Source: an uncultured Synechococcales cyanobacterium (GTDB taxonomy: Bacteria > Cyanobacteriota > Cyanobacteriia > Thermosynechococcales > Thermosynechococcaceae). Taken from it: a DNA stretch of 64,000 bases. Made by a program: the position numbers and the translations under genes. This document shows positions 47,081-56,332 of this stretch, one piece after another; within the stretch, counting starts at the first letter, position 1, and each line of letters begins with the position of its first letter. The stretch is taken from assembly GCA_902806435.1 (NCBI GenBank), contig CADCWO010000069.1, positions 1 through 64,000 on the forward strand, written 5' to 3'. The notes beneath the pieces are model-generated. The model had not been told where the DNA came from and made no database searches. It saw only the letters and a list, made by a program, of their open reading frames with translations.

Positions 47081-47586
47081 GTGGGTCATTTGGCATGAGC
47101 ATAGCCATAAGGATAGGAGATAGCCGACAAGATCCTAAATTTCCTAAACAATGTTGCTACCGTCGCACCCGTGCTCGTTGTCGTTGTGCCGCTGTCGTGC
47201 CGCTTCCTTGTCTCCCTATTGAAATGGAGTTGGATGTTAATTCCACACATTGACAGTGGTCTCTAACAAGTCAATAATTTGCTCCGGGGCTTCAGAATGT
47301 TACCCGTTGAGGGCTATCGTGCCAGAATTCGTTGCATCGATTCTGCCATATTGAGCCAACTGCCTGAAAGGGGTGCGTAAATGGGCAGATTGCCTTGATC
47401 ACAAAGGGATAGCACTATCTCTCCGGGGGTTTGATGTCCTGCCAAGTTATCCCCTAAGAGCATTCGTAGAGGCAATTGAGCAGGTAAAATGAACTTGCTC
47501 TTTAATCCTTTTAGGCGAGAATAAGGTTTCTCTTCTACCTTGGCAGATCGGCCTGATAATGGCTATGCTCATGCCAAATGACCCAC
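47081..47586 (-). mobile_element. IS630-type insertion relic
   Basis: A 506-bp element bounded by perfect 28-bp terminal inverted repeats (start GTGGGTCATTTGGCATGAGC at 47081, complement ending 47586). Inside, on the minus strand, is the C-terminal half of a DDE transposase: GDNLAGH, then GSWLNMAES, then QRILAR, broken by stops afterwards. The N-terminal half is gone. The right repeat ends 1 base before the stop codon of mntB. The remainder of the gap (46962-47080) holds nothing else I can name. Confidence 0.85.
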
Positions 47587-47587
47587 A

Positions 47588-48454
47588 CTAGCTTGAAGCT
47601 GCTTGCTTCCGCCTTGCCCTTACTAATAAACCGTGCTTGGGAGCAAAAATCATCGTACCGACAAAGATCAGCGTCTGCAAGACCACAATGCAGCCTCCAG
47701 TCGCACCATCAATGTGGTAGCTAATGTAAGTTCCCATGACACTAGAGAACACCCCAGAAGCCGCAGCAATCAGCATCATGTGGTCAAATCTATCTGTTAA
47801 CAGATAGGCAGTTGCTCCAGGGGTCACGAGCATGGCTACAACTAGAATAATTCCCACAGTCTGGAGTGCTGCCACAATCGTTAAGGAAAGCACCGAGAGC
47901 AGGATATAGTAGAGCGCAACGGTATTCAAACCAATCGAGCGGGCATGGGTTGGATCAAAACAGAAAAGCAGTAAATCTTTACGCAGCACCAGGATCGTAA
48001 CCAGTGTAATCGCCGCAATGAGCACCGTCTGGATGATGTCCTGATTAGAGATCCCCAGCACATTTCCAAAGAGAATGTGAGTTAAATCCACGCTACTTGG
48101 CGTTTTCGAGATCAGCACCAGACCAAAGGCAAAGAACCCTGTAAAGACAAGCCCGATCACCGTGTCTTCCTTAATCCGGGTTTTGGACTTGATAAAACCG
48201 ATGGCGAGGACTGAACTTACCCCAAAAACAAAAGCCCCAATCGCGAAGGGAATTTTAAGAATGTAGGCGAGTACCACCCCAGGCATCACAGCGTGAGAAA
48301 CCGCATCCCCCATTAAGGCCCAACCCTTAAGAGTCATGTAGCAGGACAGAACTGAACAGACAAGCCCAACCAAAGCACTGACCGCGATCGCCTTGACCAT
48401 GAACTCGTACTGTAAGGGCGCCACAAACCACTGCCAAATTGATGCAGTGTCCAT
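47588..48454 (-). CDS. mntB: Manganese ABC transporter permease
   Basis: 288 residues with eight or so hydrophobic helices. ABC-3 (Mn/Zn/Fe) family permease: GDAVSHAVMPGVVLAYIL and the EAA-like segment VDLTHILFGNVLGI are visible. It starts 1 base inside the stop codon of mntA (ATGA-type overlap). Its stop TAG is immediately beside the IS630 relic, so the last residues may be altered by that insertion. Forms the channel of MntCAB. Confidence 0.93.
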   Translation of the reverse strand: MDTASIWQWFVAPLQYEFMVKAIAVSALVGLVCSVLSCYMTLKGWALMGDAVSHAVMPGVVLAYILKIPFAIGAFVFGVSSVLAIGFIKSKTRIKEDTVIGLVFTGFFAFGLVLISKTPSSVDLTHILFGNVLGISNQDIIQTVLIAAITLVTILVLRKDLLLFCFDPTHARSIGLNTVALYYILLSVLSLTIVAALQTVGIILVVAMLVTPGATAYLLTDRFDHMMLIAAASGVFSSVMGTYISYHIDGATGGCIVVLQTLIFVGTMIFAPKHGLLVRARRKQAASS

Positions 48455-49230
48455 TACATATTCTCCTCAGGTGAGGGCTTGATTAATTGTTGGCTGAGGG
48501 CGAAACCGCTTAACCTACCACCGAAGGTACGAGTGAGATTTTCTTCCGTGAATACTTCTCCGGTGGGTCCGTAGGCCAAAATGGTGCGGTTGATTAACAC
48601 TACTTGGTCACAGAAAGTGGCAACCGAGGCAAGGTCATGAGTGGATATCAAGATGGTGTGGCCCAACTCCCGCAACTCAATCAACAATTCAATCATCGTT
48701 TTTTCTGTCTTGACATCTACCCCGGTAAAAGGTTCGTCTAACAGCATAACGGTTGCCTGTTGAGCTAAGGCACGAGCGAGAAAGGTGCGTTTCTTTTGTC
48801 CGCCTGAGAGTTCACCGATCTGGCGGTTTTGGAACTCGCTCATTTGCACCCGATCTAAACTCTCAGCCACAATTCTGCGGTCAACCGGACTGGGAATTCT
48901 TAGTACATTCATATATCCGTACCGACCCATCATCACCACATCCCAGACACTCACAGGGAAATTCCAATCCACTTCTTCTGATTGAGGAACATAAGCCACC
49001 ATGTTCTTTTTTTGCACCAATCTGATGGGCATCCCGTTGATTAGCACCCGCCCAGTAGTTGGTTTGACAAAACCCATAATTGACTTAAACAGCGTCGATT
49101 TACCGCTGCCATTCATTCCGACTAGCCCGCCAATCGAGCCGGAGGCGAGTAGAAGATTAGCACCATGCAAGGCGACCTTGCCGTTGTAGGTAACTGTGAC
49201 ATTATCAACTTCAATACCGACCTCGCGCAT
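48454..49230 (-). CDS. mntA: Manganese ABC transporter ATP-binding protein
   Basis: 258 residues. Walker [10 protein letters not shown], signature LSGGQKKR, Walker B VMLLDEPF and the switch His STHD in order. Couples ATP hydrolysis to Mn2+ import through MntB. Second gene of mntC-mntA-mntB; overlaps mntB by 1 base. Confidence 0.94.
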   Translation of the reverse strand: MREVGIEVDNVTVTYNGKVALHGANLLLASGSIGGLVGMNGSGKSTLFKSIMGFVKPTTGRVLINGMPIRLVQKKNMVAYVPQSEEVDWNFPVSVWDVVMMGRYGYMNVLRIPSPVDRRIVAESLDRVQMSEFQNRQIGELSGGQKKRTFLARALAQQATVMLLDEPFTGVDVKTEKTMIELLIELRELGHTILISTHDLASVATFCDQVVLINRTILAYGPTGEVFTEENLTRTFGGRLSGFALSQQLIKPSPEENM

Positions 49231-49271
49231 TACAATTAACCTCTAAAAATTTTGACAACTTCTATGAATTC

Positions 49272-50279
49272 TTAACGGCTCTGCAACCCCTTAACCAGGG
49301 TATTGACGTTGTACTGCATTAATTTGAGATAAGTAGGCACAGGTCCATTGGCGGAGGAGAGGGAATCGACATAGAAAACGCCACCAAACTTGGCACCGGC
49401 TTCACTCGCTACTTGACGTTGGGCTTCATCGCTAACGGTACTTTCACAAAACACGACGGGGATTTTGTTCTGCCGCACCGATTCGATCACCTTCTCGACC
49501 TGTTTAGGCGTGGCTTGCTGCTCGGAGTTGACAGCCCACAGATATAATTCCTTCAGCTTGTAATCGTGAGCCAGATAGGAGAACGCTCCTTCGCAACTGA
49601 CCATGTAGCGTTTGTTCGGGGGAATGACTGCCAGCTCTTTTCGCAGAGTCTGATCGATGTCCTTAATTTTCTGGCTGTAGGCTACGGCATTAGCATTGTA
49701 GGTGGCTGCATGCGGTGGGTCTAGCCCAACTAGGGCTTTGCGAATATTTTCCACATAGATCAGGGCATTTTGAGGTGACATCCAGGCGTGGGGATTGGGT
49801 TTGCCTTTGTAAAGATCTTCAGAAATATCAATAGGTTGAACGCCCTTACTCAGCGTTACGTGGGGAATGTTCTTGAGGTCACCATAGAACTTCTGTGCCC
49901 AGCGCTCTAGTCCGAGACCGTTATCCAATATTAGGCTAGCTTTTTGCGCTCTGACTATATCCTTGGGGGTGGGTTGATATCCGTGAATCTCAGCACCTGG
50001 TTTAGTTAGAGATTCGACAATTGCAGCGTCCCCGGCTACGTTACGGGCGATATCAGCAAGGACGGTAAACGTTGTGAGTATGACCTTTTTGCTCTGTGTA
50101 TTCGGGTTACTTGCGTTGTTCCCCGCCTCAGCCGGCTTTGGCAGGGGATTGGTTTGGCTCTGTGAATTAGGAGGTGACGGGCTGCACCCGCTCATCCAGA
50201 GCCCTAGTAAAACTCCAGAGGCTGCCCAAAATTGCTTTTTGCTGGCTGGCGAGAGCCCAATTCGCCTGATTGATTTCAT
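49272..50279 (-). CDS. mntC: Manganese-binding lipoprotein
   Basis: 335 residues. Signal peptide with lipobox LWMSGC. ABC-cluster-9 binding protein with metal ligands in the expected places: GAEIHGYQP, NPHAWMSP, SCEGAFSYLAHDY and YVDSLSSANG. The Glu in SCEGAF is the Mn-type ligand, where zinc binders have His. Delivers Mn2+ to MntB. It is the first gene of mntCAB; in Synechocystis this operon is repressed by Mn through ManS-ManR, an analogue that cannot be verified here. The upstream 160 bases are AT-rich and likely hold the promoter. Confidence 0.92.
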   Translation of the reverse strand: MKSIRRIGLSPASKKQFWAASGVLLGLWMSGCSPSPPNSQSQTNPLPKPAEAGNNASNPNTQSKKVILTTFTVLADIARNVAGDAAIVESLTKPGAEIHGYQPTPKDIVRAQKASLILDNGLGLERWAQKFYGDLKNIPHVTLSKGVQPIDISEDLYKGKPNPHAWMSPQNALIYVENIRKALVGLDPPHAATYNANAVAYSQKIKDIDQTLRKELAVIPPNKRYMVSCEGAFSYLAHDYKLKELYLWAVNSEQQATPKQVEKVIESVRQNKIPVVFCESTVSDEAQRQVASEAGAKFGGVFYVDSLSSANGPVPTYLKLMQYNVNTLVKGLQSR

Positions 50280-50449
50280 ATTGTTTTCATTTTTTTTTCA
50301 TATTTTAGTCATTATTGTTCTTGGCTATCTGTGAAAGCAGAAACGCAAATTTTCTTAATAAAAAAGTGTGGGTTACGAGGGATGCTAATTTGTATGTAGA
50401 ATTCATAATCATCATTCCAAGGATAAAGTTCTCGAAATAACGAGAAGAG

Positions 50450-51000
50450 TTGGAAAAAGCGCTCAAACATGCCACAAGCGGAAGCAGTAAAGAAAGATTG
50501 CAGATGCTCTACTGGCTCAAAAGTGATCAAGTCAACAGCAGGAGATCGCTAGCGGAACGCCTAGGACGCGATCAAGCAACCATCACTCGTTGGTTAGGAA
50601 AGTACAAGGATGGAGGGGGCTGAAGTTTGTTAGAAGAAACAGGCACCCAGAAGTGTACCCATTTTCAGGGGGAAGCCTTAGAACAGTTGAAGCAGCGATT
50701 AGAAGATCCTCAAGGATTTCATAGCTATGGTCAGATTCAACAATGGCTGCTCACCAAATTAGGACTAGCCATCGCTATAAAATGATCTATCACCTCGTTC
50801 TCTATCGGCTCCAAGCTAAGCTGAAAGCTTCTCGTCCCCAAAGCCTGAAGCAACATCCAGACAGTTTGTCTCCTTAAAGAAAAACCTACACAAGTACTCA
50901 AATTATTGCGGGAGGAGTTTAGTGACGGAAAAGATTGAGGTACAGGTGCCAAGACGAAGCTCGTTTGGGGCTCAAGTCAATCGTAGTTATTTTCTTTACA
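50450..51000 (+). pseudogene. IS630-type transposase remnant
   Basis: From 50450 the frame reads LEKALKHATSGSSKERLQ, then MLYWLKSDQVNSRRSLAERL and GRDQATITRWLGKYKDGG, the helix-turn-helix end of IS630 transposases, then stops at TGA. Further pieces in other frames include HFQGEALEQLKQRLEDPQGF and finally QDEARLGLKS with the first catalytic Asp region. The C-terminal half is missing. It abuts the mntH fragment on its right. Confidence 0.8.
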
Positions 51001-51015
51001 GAAGGCAGTACAGGC

Positions 51016-51237
51016 CGCTTACTTATGCTTAGCCAAGTAGTGCTTAGCTTGTAGTTGTCGTTTGCTGTGGTGCCATTGGTAATATTCAACCGCGATCGCC
51101 ACTTGATGGGTGAGTTCGTTAACCCTTTATGGCTGAAGATCTTGACCTGGACAGTTGCGATCGTAATCGCTGGCTTAAACATCTGGTTGCTAGTCCAGAC
51201 GTTTGGGGCTGGTTATATTCTCTATAAAGTCAACTGA
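51016..51237 (+). pseudogene. mntH: C-terminal fragment of an Nramp transporter
   Basis: Reads LLMLSQVVLSL, then TAG at 51052-51054, then LSFAVVPLVIFNRDRHLMGE and FVNPLWLKILTWTVA to the stop. This is the last about 70 residues of Nramp (MntH) divalent-metal transporters; the TAG replaces a Gln codon and Ser replaces the usual Pro. The upstream 80% is absent, replaced by the IS630 remnant. It cannot encode a transporter. Its last 16 bases overlap the rimO 3' end. Confidence 0.85.
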
Positions 51238-52571
51238 GGTCGTAGCAAGTCAGCGGCTGTAGCAGTATGGCCGTAAAGGTCGTAAACATCAGCATCGGTA
51301 ATTGCCACAGGTACGATTGAACCAAGGCGCGCTTCGCCCTGAACATAAACCAATCCGTCAACCTCAGGCGAAAATCGTGGTGATCGCCCGATTAGTTCTC
51401 CCGTATCTGGGTTTTCTTGCTCGATCAAGACATTAACAACTTGCCCGACGGACTGTTGGTTCTGCTTACGGGATATGGGCTGCTGAAGCATCATCAACCG
51501 ATCCCGACGCTGATCCATCACCGATTGCGGTAACTGGTTGGGTAAGTTGTAGGCGGGAGTACCCTCCTCTGGGGAGAAGGTAAAGACACCGACATGGTCA
51601 AACTGATGACGCTGTACAAACTGGCATAAGTGCTCAAAGTGCTCCTCCGTCTCACCGGGGAAGCCGACAATAAAGGTCGTGCGGAGTACAGCATCAGGTA
51701 GGGCAAGTTTTATTCGCTCAATAATGCTGTCGTTAACTTGTCCTTGCCAGGGACGGTTCATTGCGCGTAATACCTCCGGATGAGAGTGCTGTAAGGGCAG
51801 ATCAAGGTAAGGCAGCACGTTCGGCGTTTCTCGAATTGCCGCCAGCACCTTTGGCGTCAGGCCTGTGGGATAGGCATAGTGGATGCGAATCCAGGGAATA
51901 TCTACTTGGCCTAAGGCCCGTAGTAGCTCTACCAGCTTTGGTTCTCCATAGAGATCTAGGCCGTAGTTGGTGGTAATCTGCGAGATTAAGATCAGCTCTT
52001 GTACCCCTTCAGCGGCTAGTTGCTGGGCTTCTGCGACGATAGATTCAATCGATCGCGATCGCTGGTTGCCCCGCAAGTGAGGAATAATACAAAAAGCACA
52101 GCGGTAGTCACAGCCTTCAGCTACCCGCAGGTAAGCGACCCCTTCCGTTGTGGTGCGATAGCGAGGCGTTGTTTCATCCGCAATGTAGGTTGGCTGCTGC
52201 GAAACCTGTTTTACCCGCTTGCCAGATTCGACTTGCTGGATCACTTCTACAATGTTGTGATAGTCGCCAGTGCCAACTAGTGCTACCGCTTCCGGCAATT
52301 CATCTAAAAGCTGTTCCTGAAAGTGCTGGGCCATGCAGCCAGCAATCACAATTTTCTTATTAGCTTCCGCCAATTCAACCAGGGTGCGAACCGACTCCTC
52401 CCGGGCGGACTGGATAAAGCTACAGGTGTTGACAACCACGTAATCCGCTAGTTCTTCGTTCGCGTCTATTCCATAACCAGCTTGGGCCAGCAGACCAAGC
52501 ATATGCTCCGTGTCAATCCGGTTTTTTTCACAACCCAAATGAGAAAACGCGATCGTGGTTTTGTGACCCAT
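51222..52571 (-). CDS. rimO: Ribosomal protein S12 methylthiotransferase
   Basis: 449 residues. Radical-SAM enzyme that adds a methylthio group to Asp of ribosomal protein S12. N-terminal MTTase domain [16 protein letters not shown] with Cys for the auxiliary cluster (also NTCSF and AGCMAQHF). CDYRCAFC is the radical-SAM CxxxCxxC. The C-terminal TRAM domain ([22 protein letters not shown]) follows. S12 itself is not near. The sequence details, such as the GCEKNR opening, fit RimO rather than MiaB. Confidence 0.96.
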   Translation of the reverse strand: MGHKTTIAFSHLGCEKNRIDTEHMLGLLAQAGYGIDANEELADYVVVNTCSFIQSAREESVRTLVELAEANKKIVIAGCMAQHFQEQLLDELPEAVALVGTGDYHNIVEVIQQVESGKRVKQVSQQPTYIADETTPRYRTTTEGVAYLRVAEGCDYRCAFCIIPHLRGNQRSRSIESIVAEAQQLAAEGVQELILISQITTNYGLDLYGEPKLVELLRALGQVDIPWIRIHYAYPTGLTPKVLAAIRETPNVLPYLDLPLQHSHPEVLRAMNRPWQGQVNDSIIERIKLALPDAVLRTTFIVGFPGETEEHFEHLCQFVQRHQFDHVGVFTFSPEEGTPAYNLPNQLPQSVMDQRRDRLMMLQQPISRKQNQQSVGQVVNVLIEQENPDTGELIGRSPRFSPEVDGLVYVQGEARLGSIVPVAITDADVYDLYGHTATAADLLRPQLTL

Positions 52572-52785
52572 GAAATTTCTAGAATAATGATCCAGCAGGT
52601 GAAAGTAATAGCCCGTCTAGCTTAACAAAAACAGCGATCACCAGCTTCACAGGATAACTGACTACTGCTTTTAGACCCGCTTGCCGTGCAGGGGTAGGGA
52701 GTGGGTAGTTATTAACCTTTGAGGCAGAATAGCAGTAACCAGCAAGTTTTAGTTTGTTTGAAATTTAAGTATAGGAGGGTTTTGG

Positions 52786-53514
52786 GTGAGCAATACTAGT
52801 AACTTCCGTCAAGCGATTCGCCAGGCAGGCCAGCAGGCCCTTATCGGCCCTAATGTGATTAAAAACGCCCTGCCTTTCGTCGGAGCAGGGCTGCTTCTAA
52901 CTGCCGTTGGTACCTACGGTGGCATCCAAGTTTTGGCTACTAATCCCGGTTTGTTTTTCCCCACCTTCATTGGGGCAGTGGTCTTAGAATTGGTACTTTT
53001 CTTCGTCGCGATGCGGGTAGCTGAGCAAGGCAAGAATAGTACTGCGTTACCGCTTTTAGCAACCTATAGCCTCCTATCAGGTTATACCTTGGCTGGGCTA
53101 GTTACTGTTGCCCTTCGTACACCAGGCGTCGGTCTGCCTGGTATCGGGTTTGCGGCTCTGGGCTGTGGCCTCACGTTTATTGCTGGGCGGCAAATTGGCT
53201 CTAACCTTTCTGATCAAGATGGTATGGCTTTAAGCCGAACGATCGGATTAGGGGTTATTGCTCTATTCGTTGTGGTTGGTGGGCAGTTCCTGCTGAGTTT
53301 ATTTGGTGTTTATGCCCCAAGCTGGTTAGAGATTGCAATTTCCGGCTTGGGCGTTGTGATTTTTGTCGGAGCCGCAGTTGTTGATTTTTACGTCCTACCC
53401 CGTACCTACCGGGATGACCAGTACTTACCCGCTGCCTTGTCGATGTACTTAACCTATATCAACTTGTTCATTTTTATCCTGCGATTACTGACCGCTTTCA
53501 ATAGTCGTGACTAA
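52786..53514 (+). CDS. Bax inhibitor-1/YccA-family membrane protein
   Basis: 242 residues with seven hydrophobic helices. The start is GTG with a strong AGGAGG upstream. The helix set, the RAVGLGVIA-like internal segment and the closing DFYVLPRTYRDDQYLPAALSMYLTYINLFIFILRLL match BI-1/YccA (TMBIM) proteins, which act as proton-coupled calcium leak channels. Function in this organism is unknown. It is followed by a terminator. Confidence 0.87.
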   Translation: MSNTSNFRQAIRQAGQQALIGPNVIKNALPFVGAGLLLTAVGTYGGIQVLATNPGLFFPTFIGAVVLELVLFFVAMRVAEQGKNSTALPLLATYSLLSGYTLAGLVTVALRTPGVGLPGIGFAALGCGLTFIAGRQIGSNLSDQDGMALSRTIGLGVIALFVVVGGQFLLSLFGVYAPSWLEIAISGLGVVIFVGAAVVDFYVLPRTYRDDQYLPAALSMYLTYINLFIFILRLLTAFNSRD

Positions 53515-53543
53515 GCGATTTTAGTTCAAACAGATAGATTCTC

Positions 53544-53573
53544 AAGCTGTAGTTACGGTACTACAGCTTTTTT
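53544..53573 (+). terminator. Rho-independent terminator
   Basis: AAGCTGTAG pairs with CTACAGCTT around an 8-base loop and runs straight into TTTTTT. It ends the Bax-inhibitor-like transcript. Confidence 0.9.
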
Positions 53574-53790
53574 GTGGGCAATCCAGTCTGCAATCCGTCT
53601 GCTTGATCTTGTTAGAATCGAACCTATTCCAAAGTTAATTAGGTGTGGTCTGACGGCGTTTTATCACCTGAAAGACACCAAAATTCAAGCTAAGCTCGAT
53701 CTTGCACAAAACCGTATAATTTTTCCAACTAAAGCCCCTGTATAGGGTGTTTGGAAAGTAGTCGTCTAGAAAATTAAGCGTCATAAAGCT

Positions 53791-54690
53791 ATGGTCCAAA
53801 CACCCTCTAAACCAGAGTGGTTACGGGTTAAAGCCCCCCAATGGGAGCGTGTTGGCAACGTCAAAGAAATCCTGCGAGATTTAGCCCTTAATACAGTCTG
53901 TGAAGAAGCCTCCTGCCCCAATATTGGTGAGTGCTTTAGCCACGGTACAGCAACTTTTCTAATTATGGGTCCGGCCTGTACGCGGGCTTGCCCTTACTGT
54001 GATATTGACTTCGAGAAAAAACCTAAACCCTTAGACCAGTCTGAACCACAGCGATTGGCAGAGGCGGTAAGGCGGCTAGGCCTTAATCATGTAGTAATTA
54101 CTTCTGTCAACCGGGATGACTTGGCTGATGGAGGAGCTTCGCAATTTGTTAGCTGCATTGAAAATATTCGAGTTCTCTCGCCTCAGACAACAATTGAAGT
54201 CTTGATTCCCGACTTGTGTGGTAACTGGCAAGCCTTGGAAATTATTCTGCAAGCTCAGCCAGACGTGCTGAACCACAATACGGAGACCATTCCGCGACTT
54301 TACCGCCGCGTGCGGCCCCAGGGTAACTACGAGCGAACTTTAGAGCTGCTGCGGAGATCGCGTGACTTTGCTCCCTGGGTCTACACAAAATCGGGTTTAA
54401 TGGTTGGACTGGGCGAAACAGACACCGAGATCCAAGCCGTGATGCAGGACTTGCGCCGTGTAGACTGCGATATTCTCACTATTGGTCAATACCTACAACC
54501 GACGCAAAAGCACCTAGGTGTGGAGGGATTTGTCACTCCGGCTCAGTTTGATGCCTGGAGACAGGCAGGCGAGGCGATGGGTTTTCTCCAAGTGGTTTCA
54601 TCCCCCCTTACCCGCAGCTCTTACCATGCGGAACAGGTGAGAGACTTGATGGGCCAGTACCCCCGCTCTAGGCCTGGGGCTAGTTCCTAG
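53791..54690 (+). CDS. lipA: Lipoyl synthase
   Basis: 299 residues. Radical-SAM enzyme that inserts two sulfurs into octanoyl-protein. [12 protein letters not shown] binds the auxiliary [4Fe-4S] cluster that is sacrificed as sulfur donor; CTRACPYCD is the radical-SAM CxxxCxxC. The C terminus has [15 protein letters not shown] with the conserved RSSYHA. It is the long-standing lipA, although cyanobacteria often have two copies; the second would be elsewhere. Overlaps the 3' end of the next gene by 11 bases. Confidence 0.96.
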   Translation: MVQTPSKPEWLRVKAPQWERVGNVKEILRDLALNTVCEEASCPNIGECFSHGTATFLIMGPACTRACPYCDIDFEKKPKPLDQSEPQRLAEAVRRLGLNHVVITSVNRDDLADGGASQFVSCIENIRVLSPQTTIEVLIPDLCGNWQALEIILQAQPDVLNHNTETIPRLYRRVRPQGNYERTLELLRRSRDFAPWVYTKSGLMVGLGETDTEIQAVMQDLRRVDCDILTIGQYLQPTQKHLGVEGFVTPAQFDAWRQAGEAMGFLQVVSSPLTRSSYHAEQVRDLMGQYPRSRPGASS

Positions 54691-55321
54691 AATTGCTGCG
54701 GGGTGGGTATTGTACTGCTACCATCTGAGGCGCGGAGGCAGTAACAAATTCTTCCGTGTAGGTTTGAATATCATAAGGGAGCAGATTACACCGCCGGATC
54801 AAACATAGTGGCACTACTGTGGGGGCGGCAATATGCCGAGCAGAAAAAAGGCTGGTGGTTATTCCCTGTAAACCCCAGGCGATCGCTGTTGTCTGCACCC
54901 TTGCCCCCTGCGGGTACACCACATCTCGAAAGACAGCCGTCTGGCCTGGCTGGAGAATCTCAGGCGTAGTATAGTTCCAACCTGCTCCGGCAATCCGGCC
55001 AAAGTTATCCAGCACTTCGTAGTACACCCGCACTCGATCTACAGCGCGATCGCTAGCATTAGTCACCCGGCCTACTAGCAAGTTGCCCTCATACCGCAAT
55101 TCCGACACAAATATCGATACCCGCTCGACTGGCTTGATCGGTTTGGGGGTAGTACTTTCTCTGGGTGGATGGGCTGGCAAGCGACTGGTGCCACCCCGGC
55201 ACAGGTAACCAAGGTCAATAATTCGGCCATTGGAAGTCTGCATCCAGCAGCCTTGCGTTAAAGCAACCTTGGGAAGGAGGGTGATTGAGACAGCGGCTAG
55301 AGTAGCAGTTAGCCAAAGCAT
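54680..55321 (-). CDS. Secreted hypothetical protein
   Basis: 213 residues. Signal peptide at residues 1-22 ([20 protein letters not shown]). The mature part has paired Cys ([21 protein letters not shown]) and a beta-rich middle ([34 protein letters not shown]) that looks like an FxLYD/extracytoplasmic interaction domain. The C-terminal half has a further Cys pair. Family unknown; likely in the periplasm or thylakoid lumen. Confidence 0.78.
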   Translation of the reverse strand: MLWLTATLAAVSITLLPKVALTQGCWMQTSNGRIIDLGYLCRGGTSRLPAHPPRESTTPKPIKPVERVSIFVSELRYEGNLLVGRVTNASDRAVDRVRVYYEVLDNFGRIAGAGWNYTTPEILQPGQTAVFRDVVYPQGARVQTTAIAWGLQGITTSLFSARHIAAPTVVPLCLIRRCNLLPYDIQTYTEEFVTASAPQMVAVQYPPRSNSRN

Positions 55322-55445
55322 TGGTTTTTACAGAATGTGGCATTCTTAATCTCTATTCTCGCAAAACTTGTACTACAACTTTCGAGACAAAATAGGGATG
55401 GATTTGGTAACCTCATCGACATTCCAGCTCTGAGAACAGGTCAAC

Positions 55446-56129
55446 ATGCAAAAGCTTATCGTGATCACAGGGGTGTCTCGCGGTCTAGGACTGGCGATGA
55501 CGGAGCAGTTTATCGCTGCCGGGCATACGGTGCTTGGTTGCGCTCGCTCTACTAGGGCAGTCAAGGAACAGTGCGCTAGATTTGGCTCTCCTCACGATTT
55601 TGCTGTGGTGGATGTGGCAGAGCAACAGCAGGTGCAAGCTTGGGCGGAGCGCTTGCTGGCAAATTATGGACCGCCGGACTTGTTGATTAATAATGCCGGA
55701 GTCATTAATGCCCTGGCACCCCTGTGGCAGGTTCCGGCGCAGGAGTTTGACCGGGTAATTGAGGTGAATATCAAGGGCGTCATGAATGTGATTCGTTCCT
55801 TTGTGCCGGCGATGATCGCCAAGCGAAGTGGCATCATTGTTAACTTTAGTTCTGGTTGGGGTCGTTCTACCTCGCCGCAGGTGGGGCCGTACTGTGCCTC
55901 TAAATGGGCGATCGAGGGCCTGACAAGATCTTTAGCTCAGGAATTGCCCTCCGGCATGGCGGCTGTGCCTCTCAACCCCGGTATTATTCACACTCAGATG
56001 CTGGAAATTTGCTTTGGCACGGAAGCTGCCGCCTATACCTCTCTAAAAGATTGGGGAGTAAAAGCCGTTCCGTTCTTGCTTAAGCTCAAGCCAAAGGACA
56101 ATGGGATGCCGCTGACTGTTACCGCCTAA
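55446..56129 (+). CDS. Short-chain dehydrogenase/reductase
   Basis: 227 residues. The coenzyme motif is TGVSRGLGL (TGxxxGxG), NNAG is present, and the catalytic triad is Ser (NFSSGWGRS) with YCASKWA (YxxxK). The substrate is unknown. It is a classical SDR without an extra domain. A 200-base gap follows before the GGDEF-EAL gene and holds nothing recognisable. Confidence 0.9.
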   Translation: MQKLIVITGVSRGLGLAMTEQFIAAGHTVLGCARSTRAVKEQCARFGSPHDFAVVDVAEQQQVQAWAERLLANYGPPDLLINNAGVINALAPLWQVPAQEFDRVIEVNIKGVMNVIRSFVPAMIAKRSGIIVNFSSGWGRSTSPQVGPYCASKWAIEGLTRSLAQELPSGMAAVPLNPGIIHTQMLEICFGTEAAAYTSLKDWGVKAVPFLLKLKPKDNGMPLTVTA

Positions 56130-56332
56130 AGATGTGCCACTATGACGCCATGTCCTATTGTGTGCCAGAGAGCACTGCAGTACTTCCATCAAAAAGGTTA
56201 TAAGCGTGTTACCTGTCCCACTCAGAACTACTGTGGATGTTAGTTCGCTTAGCCGCAAAAACTACCTTTGGCTAGGTTGCCGTCAGTCAACTGCTTAGGT
56301 TGGGCCAAGCACCCGTTTTCCTTAACCGTGCT

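Noticed and set aside
51055-51237. A 60-residue new membrane protein.
   Set aside because: It is the C-terminal end of Nramp; the frame continues upstream past a TAG with more Nramp sequence.
56130-56332. Short Cys-containing frame near CQRALQYFHQKGYK.
   Set aside because: Too short, ends early and has no family resemblance.
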